Assembly (NCBI GenBank): GCA_963792485.1 | Contig: CAWBWL010000007.1 | Span: forward strand, 967,283 to 1,031,282 | DNA: 64,000 bases | Direction of reading: 5' to 3' | DNA from: JANOYJ01 sp963792485 | Lineage (GTDB): Bacteria > Pseudomonadota > Alphaproteobacteria > Rhizobiales > Rhizobiaceae | Shown here: one piece after another, positions 15,248 to 24,584 of the stretch | Layout: the number at the start of each line of letters is the position of its first letter | How positions within the stretch are numbered: position 1 is the first letter of the stretch | Position numbers and translations under genes: made by a program | Notes under the pieces: model-generated | The model's database searches: none | Told to the model about the DNA's origin: nothing | Seen by the model: the letters and a program-made list of their open reading frames with translations, nothing else

Positions 15248-17770
15248 TCAGGCCGTTCGGCGTCTTGCAAAATCCGTCAAGGCTGAGCGAAACTCCTCAA
15301 TCGAGCGCTGGATATCGTCCAAGCGCGGATCGGCGGGCGCTGCCGCCGGGGCTTGGTGGATATTGAAGATCTGCGGCGAGGCGGCGGGTTGAGGCGCGTG
15401 GCTTGCCGGCGAGGCAGCTTCATGCGCAAACGGATGCTGCGCCGGGCTTGGTATCGGCATCTGCACCATTTGCGGCATTGGCTGCTGCCAAACTTGGGCC
15501 ATTGGCGGCTGCGGCATGAATACTGGCTGCTGCGGCACGAAGGCGGGCTGCTGCGGCGCATAGGCCGGATGCGGATACATCATCGGCCCGGGCTGCACAG
15601 GCGGATGAGGAAAGTGCTGCTGCTGAAACGCTGGATGCGCCGGCCATTGCTGCGGCAGGCTCGGCTGAGGCTGAGACGGGTAGGCGTAAGCCGGCGGAGC
15701 GGCGGGGGCAGGCGGCGCGGGCATGGCCGCCGGTGTTAGTTGCGCAGGCTGCGGCGCGGGGGCGCAATAAGCAGCAGCCGCTGGCTCCGGCGTCCGTTCC
15801 ATCGCAGGGGCAGTTCTTGCTTTCAGCGCATTCAGCGTATTGCGAACTTCTTCAGACACGCTGGTGGCTGGACGCGGCTGGAACAAGCCGCCGCCACCGC
15901 CGCCATTTGGCGCGGGCCCAACGGGCGCTTCACCTCTGTCCGGACGCGTAGCCGCCGCCTGGCTGCGCAGGCTGTCGATGATGCCTTTCAAGATCGCCAG
16001 TCCCAGTCCGAGCGCAAATCCGGCAATCGCACCGGCCAGCACAATCAGCTTGCGCGACGGGCCGACCGGCTCCTCCGCCGCGCGCGGCGGCACGGCGAGC
16101 GAAATATTGGCCGTGTTGAGATCCACCTGTCCGGCGGCTTGATCCGCGCGCAGGCGCCGCGCATCATAGACAGAACGCTTCACTTCAAGATCGCGTTGCA
16201 ATTCACGCAGCGTGATCATCTCCGGACCTTTTTCGCTCTGATTGTTCTTGAGTTCCGCCAGGCGCGCGGCGAGGTCCTGCTCAGTCTGGATGGCGCGCTT
16301 CAGATCGGTTTGCATGGCGGCGGAGACGCGGCGCAGTTCGCCATCAATGCTCGCACGGATGCTGTCGAGTTCGGTCTCAGCCTGAATGCGTTCCGGATGG
16401 CGTGAGCCAAGCCGTGTCGCCATGCCGTCGAGCTTCTGCTTGGCAATGGAGAATTGGCCGCGCAATGTGTTGAGAACCGTCGAGTTCAGCTCCTCAGGCA
16501 CGGCACCGTCCACCACGCCCTTGACTGTCACTTCTTTTGCCGATTTCGCCCTGGCGTTGGCAGCGATGGTCTGGCCCTTGGCGGCCGAAAGCTGATCATT
16601 GACGCGCAATATGGATTCGTCGTCGATCATGCGTCCATCAACGCCGATCAGATCGTTTTCGGTCCTGAACTTCTCGACCAGCTTTTCCGCTGCTTTGACT
16701 TTTTCCTCCAACTGCGCCAAGGGCGCGGCGAGATCTTCGGAGGTCTTCAGAACCACATCGGACTGCTGGCGGCGCTGCTCGGCAACGTAGACCTCCACGA
16801 TCTTGCCAGCGATCCGCGCCGCCTTCTCAGGGTCCTCGGATCCCGCAGTTATGGTGATGTTATAGGTCTTGGCGCCGCGCTCGACATAGACGCGCTCGCC
16901 CAGCGTCTTTGTGGCCGCCCGCGTCTTGTCGCTGGCGGCATCACCGCGCCCGAATATGCCGGCGAGCGCATCCAGCCAACCTGACGTGCGGTCGCCATTG
17001 AACTCAGGGTCTTTGTACAGTCCCTCAACCTCTACCACCTTCTCCAGAACGGTCGGCGAGCGGATGACGCCGAGTTGGCTGTCCACGACTGCGAAGGAGT
17101 CAGCGAGGAATCCGTCCGGGTTGACGCCATTGTCGATGACCTTCAAGCCGCGCGGATCAACCTTTATCTCTGCGGTCGAATAGTAGAGCTTCTCGGTGGA
17201 AATGGCCTGGATTGCGCCAAGACCTGCTCCGAGGGCTGTGCACAAAATGAGCAGGCCTTTCAGACGGCGAATGGCATCAAAGACATAGCGCGGATCAACG
17301 AGCGGCCTCCACGGTGACTCCGAAGCAAAACCGGCGCTGGACGCAGACGCTGGCGGGGAACTCTCTTCAAGGCTGCGGTCGGCACCCCCCACCGCCCTTG
17401 TGCGCAGGTCAGCGTCTATCTTTGCAAACTGGTCCAGCACACTCGGGATTGCAGGCTTGGCCGCCTCTTCGCGCACATGCCGGACCTCGGCTCGCTTCGG
17501 CTCCAGCGTTAGTTCCGGAAGTACTGGGATATCAACCCGCTCTGGCCTGCTTCCCAATTCGCCGAGCAAGGGATTGTTGACCCGCTCGCGTTTGGCGCGC
17601 GCGCGTCTGTGCTTCTCGGCGTCGGTGAGGATGGAAACATCGGGAAACGCAATCTGGTCGAGATGCGCGCGCGGGTCGCCAGACGCGCGGCGACGCGCGA
17701 TCTGCTCTTCTGCGAGCTTCAGCAGCGATTTGCCGCGCCCGGAAGATTTGTCACCCTTGCCAGAGAACAT
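15248..17770 (-). CDS. Wzz/GumC-like polysaccharide chain-length protein with long Pro/Gln-rich tail
   Basis: An 840-residue inner-membrane protein. Residues 1-165 are charged and cytosolic. TM1 is about 168-188 (LLILCTALGAGLGAIQAIS), then the Wzz domain ('YYSTAEIKVDPRG') and a long periplasmic coiled coil (about 340-540). TM2 is about 573-595 (LIVLAGAIAGFALGLGLAILKGII). In place of the tyrosine kinase domain of ExoP-type proteins it has about 150 residues rich in Pro, Gln, Ala and Met (about 663-810), ending in a helix (DPRLDDIQRSIEEFRSALTD). The ATG at 17770 is preferred to a TTG seven codons earlier. It should set chain length or assist export of the polysaccharide built by the genes to its right. 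Confidence 0.85.
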   Translation of the reverse strand: MFSGKGDKSSGRGKSLLKLAEEQIARRRASGDPRAHLDQIAFPDVSILTDAEKHRRARAKRERVNNPLLGELGSRPERVDIPVLPELTLEPKRAEVRHVREEAAKPAIPSVLDQFAKIDADLRTRAVGGADRSLEESSPPASASSAGFASESPWRPLVDPRYVFDAIRRLKGLLILCTALGAGLGAIQAISTEKLYYSTAEIKVDPRGLKVIDNGVNPDGFLADSFAVVDSQLGVIRSPTVLEKVVEVEGLYKDPEFNGDRTSGWLDALAGIFGRGDAASDKTRAATKTLGERVYVERGAKTYNITITAGSEDPEKAARIAGKIVEVYVAEQRRQQSDVVLKTSEDLAAPLAQLEEKVKAAEKLVEKFRTENDLIGVDGRMIDDESILRVNDQLSAAKGQTIAANARAKSAKEVTVKGVVDGAVPEELNSTVLNTLRGQFSIAKQKLDGMATRLGSRHPERIQAETELDSIRASIDGELRRVSAAMQTDLKRAIQTEQDLAARLAELKNNQSEKGPEMITLRELQRDLEVKRSVYDARRLRADQAAGQVDLNTANISLAVPPRAAEEPVGPSRKLIVLAGAIAGFALGLGLAILKGIIDSLRSQAAATRPDRGEAPVGPAPNGGGGGGLFQPRPATSVSEEVRNTLNALKARTAPAMERTPEPAAAAYCAPAPQPAQLTPAAMPAPPAPAAPPAYAYPSQPQPSLPQQWPAHPAFQQQHFPHPPVQPGPMMYPHPAYAPQQPAFVPQQPVFMPQPPMAQVWQQPMPQMVQMPIPSPAQHPFAHEAASPASHAPQPAASPQIFNIHQAPAAAPADPRLDDIQRSIEEFRSALTDFARRRTA

Positions 17771-17944
17771 TCGCCACCCGCAATCAACCAAAACAGGGCG
17801 TGGGCCGCCCAGTTATGAACGGAAATTAAAGAAGTATGGAAAACAAATCGTTAACAAAGGTGAACGGGACTGGCTTCGAGGGCCCAAACTGCCTGTTAAT
17901 TTTACTCATTTAAGGTCGTCCACAACGAATTTTGGAGCCCGCGC
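17771..17944. promoter_or_regulatory. AT-rich divergent intergenic region of the polysaccharide locus
   Basis: These 174 bp lie between the divergent starts of the chain-length gene and the flippase and are much more AT-rich than their surroundings (for example GGAAATTAAAGAAGTATGG near 17820 and TTAATTTTACTCATTTAAGG near 17896). Two promoters are expected here. No clear palindrome was found. Confidence 0.5.
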
Positions 17945-19198
17945 GTGCTGGCCGGTTTTTTGCAGACACATGGCGGCCTCATCCGCTCTTACGTCTCGAC
18001 GCTCGGCGGATCGGCGGGGCGGCTCGTCATATCGCTGCTCTATTTCATCTCTCTGTCAAACTCGCTCTCCATCAGCGATTTCGGCCTGTTCGCTGCAGCA
18101 TCTGCCGCAGGCGTCGTTCTGTCGCGCGTTGTATCCTTCGGCTTTGTCTCGCCGCTTTACCGGGTGTCGACCGTCAGACAGCGCGTGCTCGGGACCTATT
18201 ATGCCGGATATCTTGTCGCCGCGGCCATTTCTCTTCCGGTCCTGATCCTGGCCGCATGGCTGCTCTACCGCCTGTTTTTTTTCACTCAGGTGAGCGCGCT
18301 GACCTTCGCTCTCATTATCGGCTCAGAAGCGATCTTCTGGCGCAGCCTCGAAGTCATTGTGATTATCAACAACGGCTTGGGACAGTTCGGGAGAGCCGCT
18401 GTTCTTGTGGTAGCCGGAACGATATTTCGGGCGCTGGCGGCGCTTGTGTTTGCGCTCCTGCCAGACCACGGGCTTGATCGCTGGGCGCTGTACTATATCG
18501 GGTCCAACGCTTTGGCCCTCGGACTGGCGCTCGCCCTCTATCTGCCAAGACGTCGGCTCCGCTTTCGCCCACGGCTCTACCTTCGGCGCGCCTCTGACTC
18601 CCTGGCCACCGCTGGAGCGGAGATATTGTTCTACGTCCAGAGCGAACTCGACAAGGTGGCAGTACTCGCCATTGGCGGCGCCGAGCTAGCGGGTATCTAC
18701 GCCATCGTCATGCGCCTTGCAGATTTGACCGCCGTGCCGATCCGTTCGTTCAACATGCTGCTGGTCCAGAAGCTTATGCGAACGCCGCACACGCTTGGGT
18801 CAGTGAAGCTTAGGGTGGCAGTCGAAGCGTTGATCTTCACCGTGTCGCTCATGGGTCTCGCCTTCTTCGCTATTGTCCTTTGGATCTATCCCAATGCGCT
18901 CGGCAAAAACGTCGCCATTATCTCGGCGCTTCTTGTTTTTGCGTGGGCGGTTCCAGGATTTCGCAATATCGTCGAGTACCATGCAGAGCTTCTCTATGCC
19001 CGCGGCCAGACAGGAATCCGCATGCTCAATCTCGGCCTGCTCGCAGCAATGAAAATGCTGCTGCTGGCCTTTGTCCTGGCCGCTGGTCCTGAGACCAAGA
19101 CGTGGCTTGTTCAGATGAACGCGGCGTTCGCAATTCTATGGGCAAGCTCGGCGCTGTTGACCTATGGCGCGATGCGAACGCCGCCAAAGAAGAGCTGA
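17945..19198 (+). CDS. Oligosaccharide flippase (Wzx/MATE-like)
   Basis: A 417-residue protein made almost wholly of hydrophobic helices (about 12), starting with GTG. The start 'GGSAGRLVISLLYFISLSNSLSISDFGLFAA' is typical of polysaccharide export flippases of the MVF/MOP group, and 'LDKVAVLAIGGAELAGIYAIVMR' matches the middle repeat. It should move lipid-linked oligosaccharide across the inner membrane for the polysaccharide made by the neighbouring glycosyltransferases. It runs opposite to the genes on both sides and ends one base before the end of the convergent DUF6492 gene. Confidence 0.85.
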   Translation: MLAGFLQTHGGLIRSYVSTLGGSAGRLVISLLYFISLSNSLSISDFGLFAAASAAGVVLSRVVSFGFVSPLYRVSTVRQRVLGTYYAGYLVAAAISLPVLILAAWLLYRLFFFTQVSALTFALIIGSEAIFWRSLEVIVIINNGLGQFGRAAVLVVAGTIFRALAALVFALLPDHGLDRWALYYIGSNALALGLALALYLPRRRLRFRPRLYLRRASDSLATAGAEILFYVQSELDKVAVLAIGGAELAGIYAIVMRLADLTAVPIRSFNMLLVQKLMRTPHTLGSVKLRVAVEALIFTVSLMGLAFFAIVLWIYPNALGKNVAIISALLVFAWAVPGFRNIVEYHAELLYARGQTGIRMLNLGLLAAMKMLLLAFVLAAGPETKTWLVQMNAAFAILWASSALLTYGAMRTPPKKS

Positions 19199-20065
19199 CT
19201 ACTCGGTCACGAGGCGCCGGACATAACCAATGTCGGCCCCTATGAATGACTGCATGCCTATTGCCACCTGCCCTGGGGTCATCTCGCGGATGAACTTGCG
19301 GAACTCGGTCTCGGTTGGAGCGGGCGCAAACCAGAAGACTTTGCAATAGTCGTTGTTGTCCACGAAGTGTCCATCAAGCCCGGCAACAGTGTCGGCATAA
19401 TGTCCATAGATCGTGCATTCCGAAAAGCGGCGATGCTTTCCCATGGCTTCAAGCCAGTGCTTTGATTGCACCTGCTCAATATGGCGGCACATGCCGACGA
19501 CAAGCTCGCGCTTCCATGCGATCAGCGTGCCAACATAGCCGTGCGGCAGGATGCGGTCTGCAGGTATGCCGAGCAGGAGTGCGGCATTGTCTGCCCACAG
19601 TTTCTGGTCGCCTGGCAGGCTGCCAAGCAGTTCCCTGTCGCGGCGGAACAGCCGCAAATCCTCGCCTTGCCACAAGGACGCGCAATCAAAGTCGCGCATG
19701 AATGCAACATCGGAATCGCAGTAGAAAAGAGCGTCCTCGCTGACGTGTTCCGCAATGGCGATCCGGCGCAGCTGCTGCGCATGCCATCCGCGCAGCGGCA
19801 AGGTTTTCAGCGACAGCCAAATCCGGCGGCGGAAGAGATAGAGCGGGTCGGGATAGGCCCTGATCCATTTTGGGAACAGATCCATCTCATCGACGATCAC
19901 GCGCTTTGGCCCTTCCAGCTGCTTGAACAGGCCCACGTCATTATGCTCGACCAGTATGTAGTGCTTGGAGAAGCCCGTGACGTGTTGGTCCATCGTCTCG
20001 CACAGCAACCGGCACCGCTCAAAGTCGGGTGCAAAGCTTGCGGTGATGATGGCGGTTGTTTTCAT
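19199..20065 (-). CDS. DUF6492 family protein, glycosyltransferase-like
   Basis: A 288-residue protein beginning MKTTAIITASFAPDFERC. The sequence 'HYILVEHNDVGLFKQLEGPKRVIVDEMDLFPKW' and 'FYCDSDVAFMRDF' (a DSD that may bind metal and nucleotide sugar, about residue 118) are typical of this uncharacterised family, which is found in polysaccharide loci. The start at 20065 overlaps the stop of the upstream wecG-like gene (ATGA), so the two are coupled. It probably transfers a sugar, but donor and acceptor are unknown. Confidence 0.8.
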   Translation of the reverse strand: MKTTAIITASFAPDFERCRLLCETMDQHVTGFSKHYILVEHNDVGLFKQLEGPKRVIVDEMDLFPKWIRAYPDPLYLFRRRIWLSLKTLPLRGWHAQQLRRIAIAEHVSEDALFYCDSDVAFMRDFDCASLWQGEDLRLFRRDRELLGSLPGDQKLWADNAALLLGIPADRILPHGYVGTLIAWKRELVVGMCRHIEQVQSKHWLEAMGKHRRFSECTIYGHYADTVAGLDGHFVDNNDYCKVFWFAPAPTETEFRKFIREMTPGQVAIGMQSFIGADIGYVRRLVTE

Positions 20066-20898
20066 CGCGAGGCAAGACTCCCGGCGGCGGATTCCGCAGC
20101 GGCGCCAGGCGCGCCACGCCCATTTGATGTTCCGGAAAAATAGGCTTTGGCTATCGCGAGGACAAACTTCGGATTGCCGATCAGGTAGCGCCGCCATAGA
20201 CGTCTGGGCTCGCGCCATAGGCGATAGACCCACTCAATGCGCAGTTTGAGCATCCAGTCTGGTGCACGCGGGACCGAGCCTGTGAAAATATCAAACAAGG
20301 CGCCGACGGCGACCGGAACCGTGCAATGCTGCGGCGTGATCCTGCTTTGGATCCAAAGCTCCTGGCGCGGCACGCCCATGGCAACGAGCAGCACGTCCGG
20401 CCGGTCGGCGGCCAGTCTGGCGAGAATGGCCGGCTCGTCCTCCGGCTTGAAAAACCCGTCGGCGTAGAGCGTAAACGTGTGCTGCGGGCAAAGACTGGAG
20501 AACCCTTTCAATGCCTGTTCCGCAACCTCCCTTCGCGCGCCCACCAATCCGACCTTGAGCGGACGGCTCACATTCCTCAGCAGTCCCGGCACAAGGTCGG
20601 TTCCGTTCAGATTCTCCGGAAACATCGAGCCATGCAGAACCTTGGAGGCCATGTCGACGCCGACGCCGTCAGCGAGCGTCAGGAAGTGCCCAAAAGCCTT
20701 TTTCAGTTCCGGCTTGTCATTGGCGATATTGGCGTTGTTGGCATTCAAAAAGGCAACCGGCGTGTGATGCCTGGCCGCGAGTTGTAATTCAAGCAGCGCC
20801 AAGGCTTCGCCCAAAGTCATAACGGCCACGGGAATTCCAAGAATGTCCCGCCAGGCGTGGGCGCGATTTGTCAGGCCTTTTACAGAACCCGCCATCAC
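20062..20898 (-). CDS. WecG/TagA/CpsF-family glycosyltransferase
   Basis: A 278-residue GT26 enzyme: 'FLNANNANIANDKPEL', 'LTLADGVGVDMASKVL' (the catalytic Asp lies in this segment), 'VGLVGARREVAEQAL', and 'DVLLVAMGVPRQELWI' are the family motifs in order. Such enzymes add an N-acetylmannosamine-type or related sugar to a lipid-linked sugar at the membrane surface. The C-terminal basic region ('LWREPRRLWRRYLIGNP') usually binds the membrane. It overlaps both neighbours by 4 bp, giving a GT4-GT26-DUF6492 operon. Confidence 0.93.
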   Translation of the reverse strand: MMAGSVKGLTNRAHAWRDILGIPVAVMTLGEALALLELQLAARHHTPVAFLNANNANIANDKPELKKAFGHFLTLADGVGVDMASKVLHGSMFPENLNGTDLVPGLLRNVSRPLKVGLVGARREVAEQALKGFSSLCPQHTFTLYADGFFKPEDEPAILARLAADRPDVLLVAMGVPRQELWIQSRITPQHCTVPVAVGALFDIFTGSVPRAPDWMLKLRIEWVYRLWREPRRLWRRYLIGNPKFVLAIAKAYFSGTSNGRGAPGAAAESAAGSLASR

Positions 20899-22091
20899 GC
20901 CGCCCTCCCCTGAGCCGATGCCAGTCCTGATTGAAACGCTTCCAGCGCCAAGAGAACGGCGCGGTCCTGCTCAAATAATTGCTGCCGGTGAAAGGATGCC
21001 CCGTCAGCGTCCGTGATGACGCCAGAGCGGCGCTGCGATGCCAGCTGAACGAGGGCGTCAGCGAATGCGCGGGGGTCGTTGGCAACAACACAGTTTGAAG
21101 GCACCGTCTTGATACCGCGCAGGGAGCGCATTGTTGCCACCGAGGGAAGCCCTGCTTCAAATGTTTCGATTGATTTGAGCTGAACGCCCGTGCCTGATCG
21201 GGAGACCAGAGGAATGACCGCGCAGGAGTTCACGAACAGCTTTGCGTCCGCAACGCGCCCCAAAAGACTGACCTGCGGCGGCATCTTGCCAAAGTCAGAC
21301 GGCACATGACCCGCAAGGCCGATGGAGAAGCTCTCCGGCAGATGAGGCGCGACCTTCTCAAGAAACCATTCAAGTCCCACCCTGTTGGGTTGCCAAGTCC
21401 AGGTTCCGATCAAACCGGCATCGAATTCGATTTTGCGTGCCGAATTGACGGTGAGAGCTTGCTGTGTGGTCACCAGCGGCAAAACGATTGATCTGCCTGG
21501 ATGATCGACGCCGAGCGGCTTGCGATCTTCTTCGGCAAGGGCAAGCGTACAGTTGGCGCGGCTGGCCAGGCCCAGTTCCAGCTCCTTCAAGAGCTTTGCC
21601 TCGCGGCGGAAAAAGAAGCGTTTGACACCGGAGTTTGCGGTGATCGCATTCTCCTCGGCGGAGAGATATTCAACATTGTGGGCAACATAGATCGACGGTT
21701 TGTCCCGGAAAAAGTTCTGGAACGCCCCCGCCATGGTCACGCCATTGATGACATATCCGTCAAACGGTTCGAGCTTCGCTAGCGCGGCCCGGATTGCCGC
21801 TTCGCTCACGATGCGCAATTTGGCAGATGATACTGGCAGCGTTCCAGCAAACGCCTTGGCAACCCAGTTAAGCTTGTCCGCAGCGCCGGCCGTCTCGGAG
21901 CGCACATCAACCTCGCCCAGAATGATGGCGTCATCCCGGCCTGAAGCCTGCTTTCCGGTCCAGTTGAAGCCCAGCGATGTCACTTTGACGCCGTTGCGCC
22001 GCAGCGCTTCGACGACCGACTGATTGGCGATCTCATAGCCGGTCGTCGGTTCCCCGTCTGGAACAAGCGAAGTCACAAATACGAGATGCAT
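20895..22091 (-). CDS. Glycosyltransferase family 4 protein
   Basis: A 398-residue GT-B enzyme. The N-terminus 'HLVFVTSLVPDGEPTTGYEIANQSVVEALRR' is the usual acceptor-side Rossmann start; 'IYVAHNVEYLS' lies near 135; the C-terminal half has 'AGLIGTWTWQPNRVGLEWFL' and 'VQLKSIETFEAGLPSVAT', the segment bearing the conserved glutamate of retaining GT4 enzymes. It is first in the three-gene minus-strand operon of the locus. The sugar is unknown. Confidence 0.9.
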   Translation of the reverse strand: MHLVFVTSLVPDGEPTTGYEIANQSVVEALRRNGVKVTSLGFNWTGKQASGRDDAIILGEVDVRSETAGAADKLNWVAKAFAGTLPVSSAKLRIVSEAAIRAALAKLEPFDGYVINGVTMAGAFQNFFRDKPSIYVAHNVEYLSAEENAITANSGVKRFFFRREAKLLKELELGLASRANCTLALAEEDRKPLGVDHPGRSIVLPLVTTQQALTVNSARKIEFDAGLIGTWTWQPNRVGLEWFLEKVAPHLPESFSIGLAGHVPSDFGKMPPQVSLLGRVADAKLFVNSCAVIPLVSRSGTGVQLKSIETFEAGLPSVATMRSLRGIKTVPSNCVVANDPRAFADALVQLASQRRSGVITDADGASFHRQQLFEQDRAVLLALEAFQSGLASAQGRAA

Positions 22092-22286
22092 CCAAAGGTC
22101 CTTTGGCTCCTCTATAGAAAATACCCGTGAAACAAGGATTAAGCCAAACGAAGAATTTCAATATGGCTAACGCAGCGGCAGACCAGCCGGCGGTTTACCA
22201 TGTGAACGGGTTAAACCTTCTTTTAGCTGTTTCGGGTGATATGGGCCAAGCGGACTGTGTCTGTGCAGGAAAGCCGGAAGCCCGAT

Positions 22287-23279
22287 ATGCAGTTTATTGC
22301 CGAAAACATCACTGTCGTCGCCCAGTCTCCCGGGCTCGATCTGGCAAATATAGATGTCGTCGTTACAATTCCGACCTTCAAGCGGCCCGATCACTTGCTT
22401 GAAACGCTTGCGTCAGTGCGTGATCAGAAAACTAAACGCCGCTTTGCGGTTATCGTCATGGACAATCACGCCGAAGGGCTTGAGGGTGTCGGGGCGGCCA
22501 AGTCCTGGTTCGAGAGCGGTGACGTGCCGGGATTGCTGATCATCGCGCATGACCGCGGCAATTGTAACGCATACAATGCGGGCTTCCGCACCGCGCTCCA
22601 AGTCTTCCCCAATTTCACATCAGTTCTGGTCATCGATGATGATGAAGTCGCCGATCCCATGTGGCTCGAAAACATGTGCGCCGCGCGCGAACGTTTCAAG
22701 ACAGATATAGTCGGCGGGCCGCAGCGTCCGGTATTCGTAAAGCCGGAACATCAGCATTTTGCCCGTCATCCCGTATTCTCGCCGCACTACACGCAGACCG
22801 GGGTCGTACCGATCCTGTATTCCTCCGGCAACATGCTGGTGGGCCGGCATGTCTTGGAAGACCACGGCTATCCATATCTTGATTTGAAGTTCAATTTCAT
22901 GGGCGGCGGCGACGCTGACTTCCTCGACCGGTCTGTTCGAAAGGGCTTTACGCTCGCCTGGTGCGAGGAAGCCCCCGTCTTTGAGACCGTGCCAGAGCGG
23001 CGCACAGAATTGGACTGGATCCGGGCACGTTCGCTGCGCAATGGTGTGATTTCAACTCTCGTTGAGAAGAAACAGCGCGCCAAGGAGCCGCTTGGCGGCC
23101 TGCGCACATTTGCCAAGAGTTTTGCGCTGCTTGCTGCTTCGCCCTTCCGCGCGGCGATGAAGGCGGCAAGTTCCGGTTCGGTGTCTATCGGACTTTATCC
23201 TGTGTATATTGGTGTTGGCCGCGTACTGGCAGAATTTGGATATTCCAATGAGCAGTACCGCAATCCAGAAAAGAACTGA
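22287..23279 (+). CDS. Glycosyltransferase family 2 protein
   Basis: A 330-residue GT-A enzyme: 'DVVVTIPTFKRPDHLLETLASV' opens the domain, 'FAVIVMDNHAEG' and 'LVIDDDEVADPMWLENM' (the DxD motif, about residue 118) bind nucleotide sugar and metal, and 'GGGDADFLDR' is the acceptor-side acidic motif. The ATG at 22287 is favoured because GCCGGAAG lies 8 bp upstream. The 195 bp before it, shared with the divergent GT4 gene, hold the promoters and no further gene. Its end overlaps the start of the ligase/polymerase gene. Confidence 0.9.
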   Translation: MQFIAENITVVAQSPGLDLANIDVVVTIPTFKRPDHLLETLASVRDQKTKRRFAVIVMDNHAEGLEGVGAAKSWFESGDVPGLLIIAHDRGNCNAYNAGFRTALQVFPNFTSVLVIDDDEVADPMWLENMCAARERFKTDIVGGPQRPVFVKPEHQHFARHPVFSPHYTQTGVVPILYSSGNMLVGRHVLEDHGYPYLDLKFNFMGGGDADFLDRSVRKGFTLAWCEEAPVFETVPERRTELDWIRARSLRNGVISTLVEKKQRAKEPLGGLRTFAKSFALLAASPFRAAMKAASSGSVSIGLYPVYIGVGRVLAEFGYSNEQYRNPEKN

Positions 23280-24555
23280 GCTCTCAGACTTCCTGACCGC
23301 CGAAAAGTTCGCCTCCTACCGCACTTTTGCGGCGGGACTTATCCTGACAATTCTGCTTGTCTCGTTCAGACCCTTCCAGCCCGGCGGCGCAGGCGGGGCG
23401 AGTGAAGGCGGCGATATTCTCAATCAGCTCGGGTTTGGCGCCATCGGCGCTGTCTCGCTCTTGCTGATGCTGAGTCTTGTTGACCGGCGGGTGCTTGTAT
23501 CGCTCATCAGTCCTTGGTGGGCGCTGATGATGATGTTTGTACTGTTGTCGGTGCAGCATTCGCTCAACCCGCCGGGCGCCTTCCGGGCGGTGATGTTCAT
23601 GATGATGGGATTGCTGGGCGTACTTGCGGCGCTATCGCTTGCCTCGGGCGCCGACGGGTTCTCAAAAATCCTCGCAATAGCGTGCGGCACAGTGCTGGTC
23701 CTGTCTTTTCTCGGCATTGCGCTTTTGCCGGACGTGGCAAAGCATACGGTCTTTAGCGAAGAGCCGGAACACGCAGGGCTTTGGCGCGGCATCTATTCAC
23801 ACAAGAACGTCGCAGGGCCCGTCATCGCCGGAATTTCATTTGCCGGGCTTTATCTGTTCCGGCGCGGCTGGCGGCTCATCGGACTCTCTCTCGGGATCGG
23901 CGCGCTGATCTTTCTGTCCAACACCGGATCGAAAACCAGCGCACTCCTGTCGCCCATGGTGATCCTGCTTGTCGTCGGGCCGGGCATATTTGGCGCACGC
24001 GCGCTCGCCTCGGTCAGCGTCTTCTTCGCCATGTGTATTTTCGCATTGGCCACGGTTGGAACGGTCCTGTTCAAGCCGCTGCAGGAGCTGCGCGACTGGA
24101 TCGCGCCTGGAGCAACTTACACCGGACGCACGGAGCTGTGGAAATTCGCCTTTGGCAATCTGGCTGACCGGCCATGGACCGGGTTTGGCTTTGAGAGCTT
24201 CTGGTTCACACCGTTTGTGCGCGAAGGCGAGAAGGACATTTCGCTGGACTGGGACATACGCGGCGCTGTGCATGGCCATAATGGCTATGTCGATATCGCA
24301 CTGACCATGGGCATCCCGGCGCTGTGCGCCGCCCTGATGGCGCTGATCATCATGCCGCTGGTCGATTATGCCCGCGTCCAGAAGACGCGGGAGAATGTGC
24401 TGATGGCCGATCTCTTCTTGATGATTTTCACATTCTCAGCCCTCAACGCTTTCCTTGAAAGCTTCTTCTTCCGCCGCGCCGATCCGGTATGGCTGTTGTT
24501 TCTCATGGCCGTATTCGGATTGCGGCTTGTCTCCCGCTTTGAAGTGCGCAAGTAA
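23248..24555 (+). CDS. O-antigen ligase/polymerase family protein (ExoQ/Wzy-like)
   Basis: A 435-residue protein with about ten membrane helices. The large periplasmic part carries 'GLWRGIYSHKNVAGP' (about residue 185) and 'AVHGHNGYVDIALTMG' (about residue 348), hallmarks of the Wzy_C/WaaL family. It would polymerise repeat units or ligate the chain to its carrier. The ATG at 23248 overlaps the GT2 gene by 32 bp; a GTG at 23209 is possible. With the chain-length protein and flippase it completes a Wzx/Wzy-type set, but no initiating sugar-phosphate transferase is visible in the window. Confidence 0.87.
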   Translation: MSSTAIQKRTELSDFLTAEKFASYRTFAAGLILTILLVSFRPFQPGGAGGASEGGDILNQLGFGAIGAVSLLLMLSLVDRRVLVSLISPWWALMMMFVLLSVQHSLNPPGAFRAVMFMMMGLLGVLAALSLASGADGFSKILAIACGTVLVLSFLGIALLPDVAKHTVFSEEPEHAGLWRGIYSHKNVAGPVIAGISFAGLYLFRRGWRLIGLSLGIGALIFLSNTGSKTSALLSPMVILLVVGPGIFGARALASVSVFFAMCIFALATVGTVLFKPLQELRDWIAPGATYTGRTELWKFAFGNLADRPWTGFGFESFWFTPFVREGEKDISLDWDIRGAVHGHNGYVDIALTMGIPALCAALMALIIMPLVDYARVQKTRENVLMADLFLMIFTFSALNAFLESFFFRRADPVWLLFLMAVFGLRLVSRFEVRK

Positions 24556-24584
24556 ACCGGAGGTATCATTTCCGGAGCACGCTC

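Noticed and set aside
22127..22402. Open frame in the gap before the GT2 gene (starts with GTG)
   Set aside because: It overlaps the GT2 gene, has no family likeness and an arginine-rich composition typical of shadow frames.
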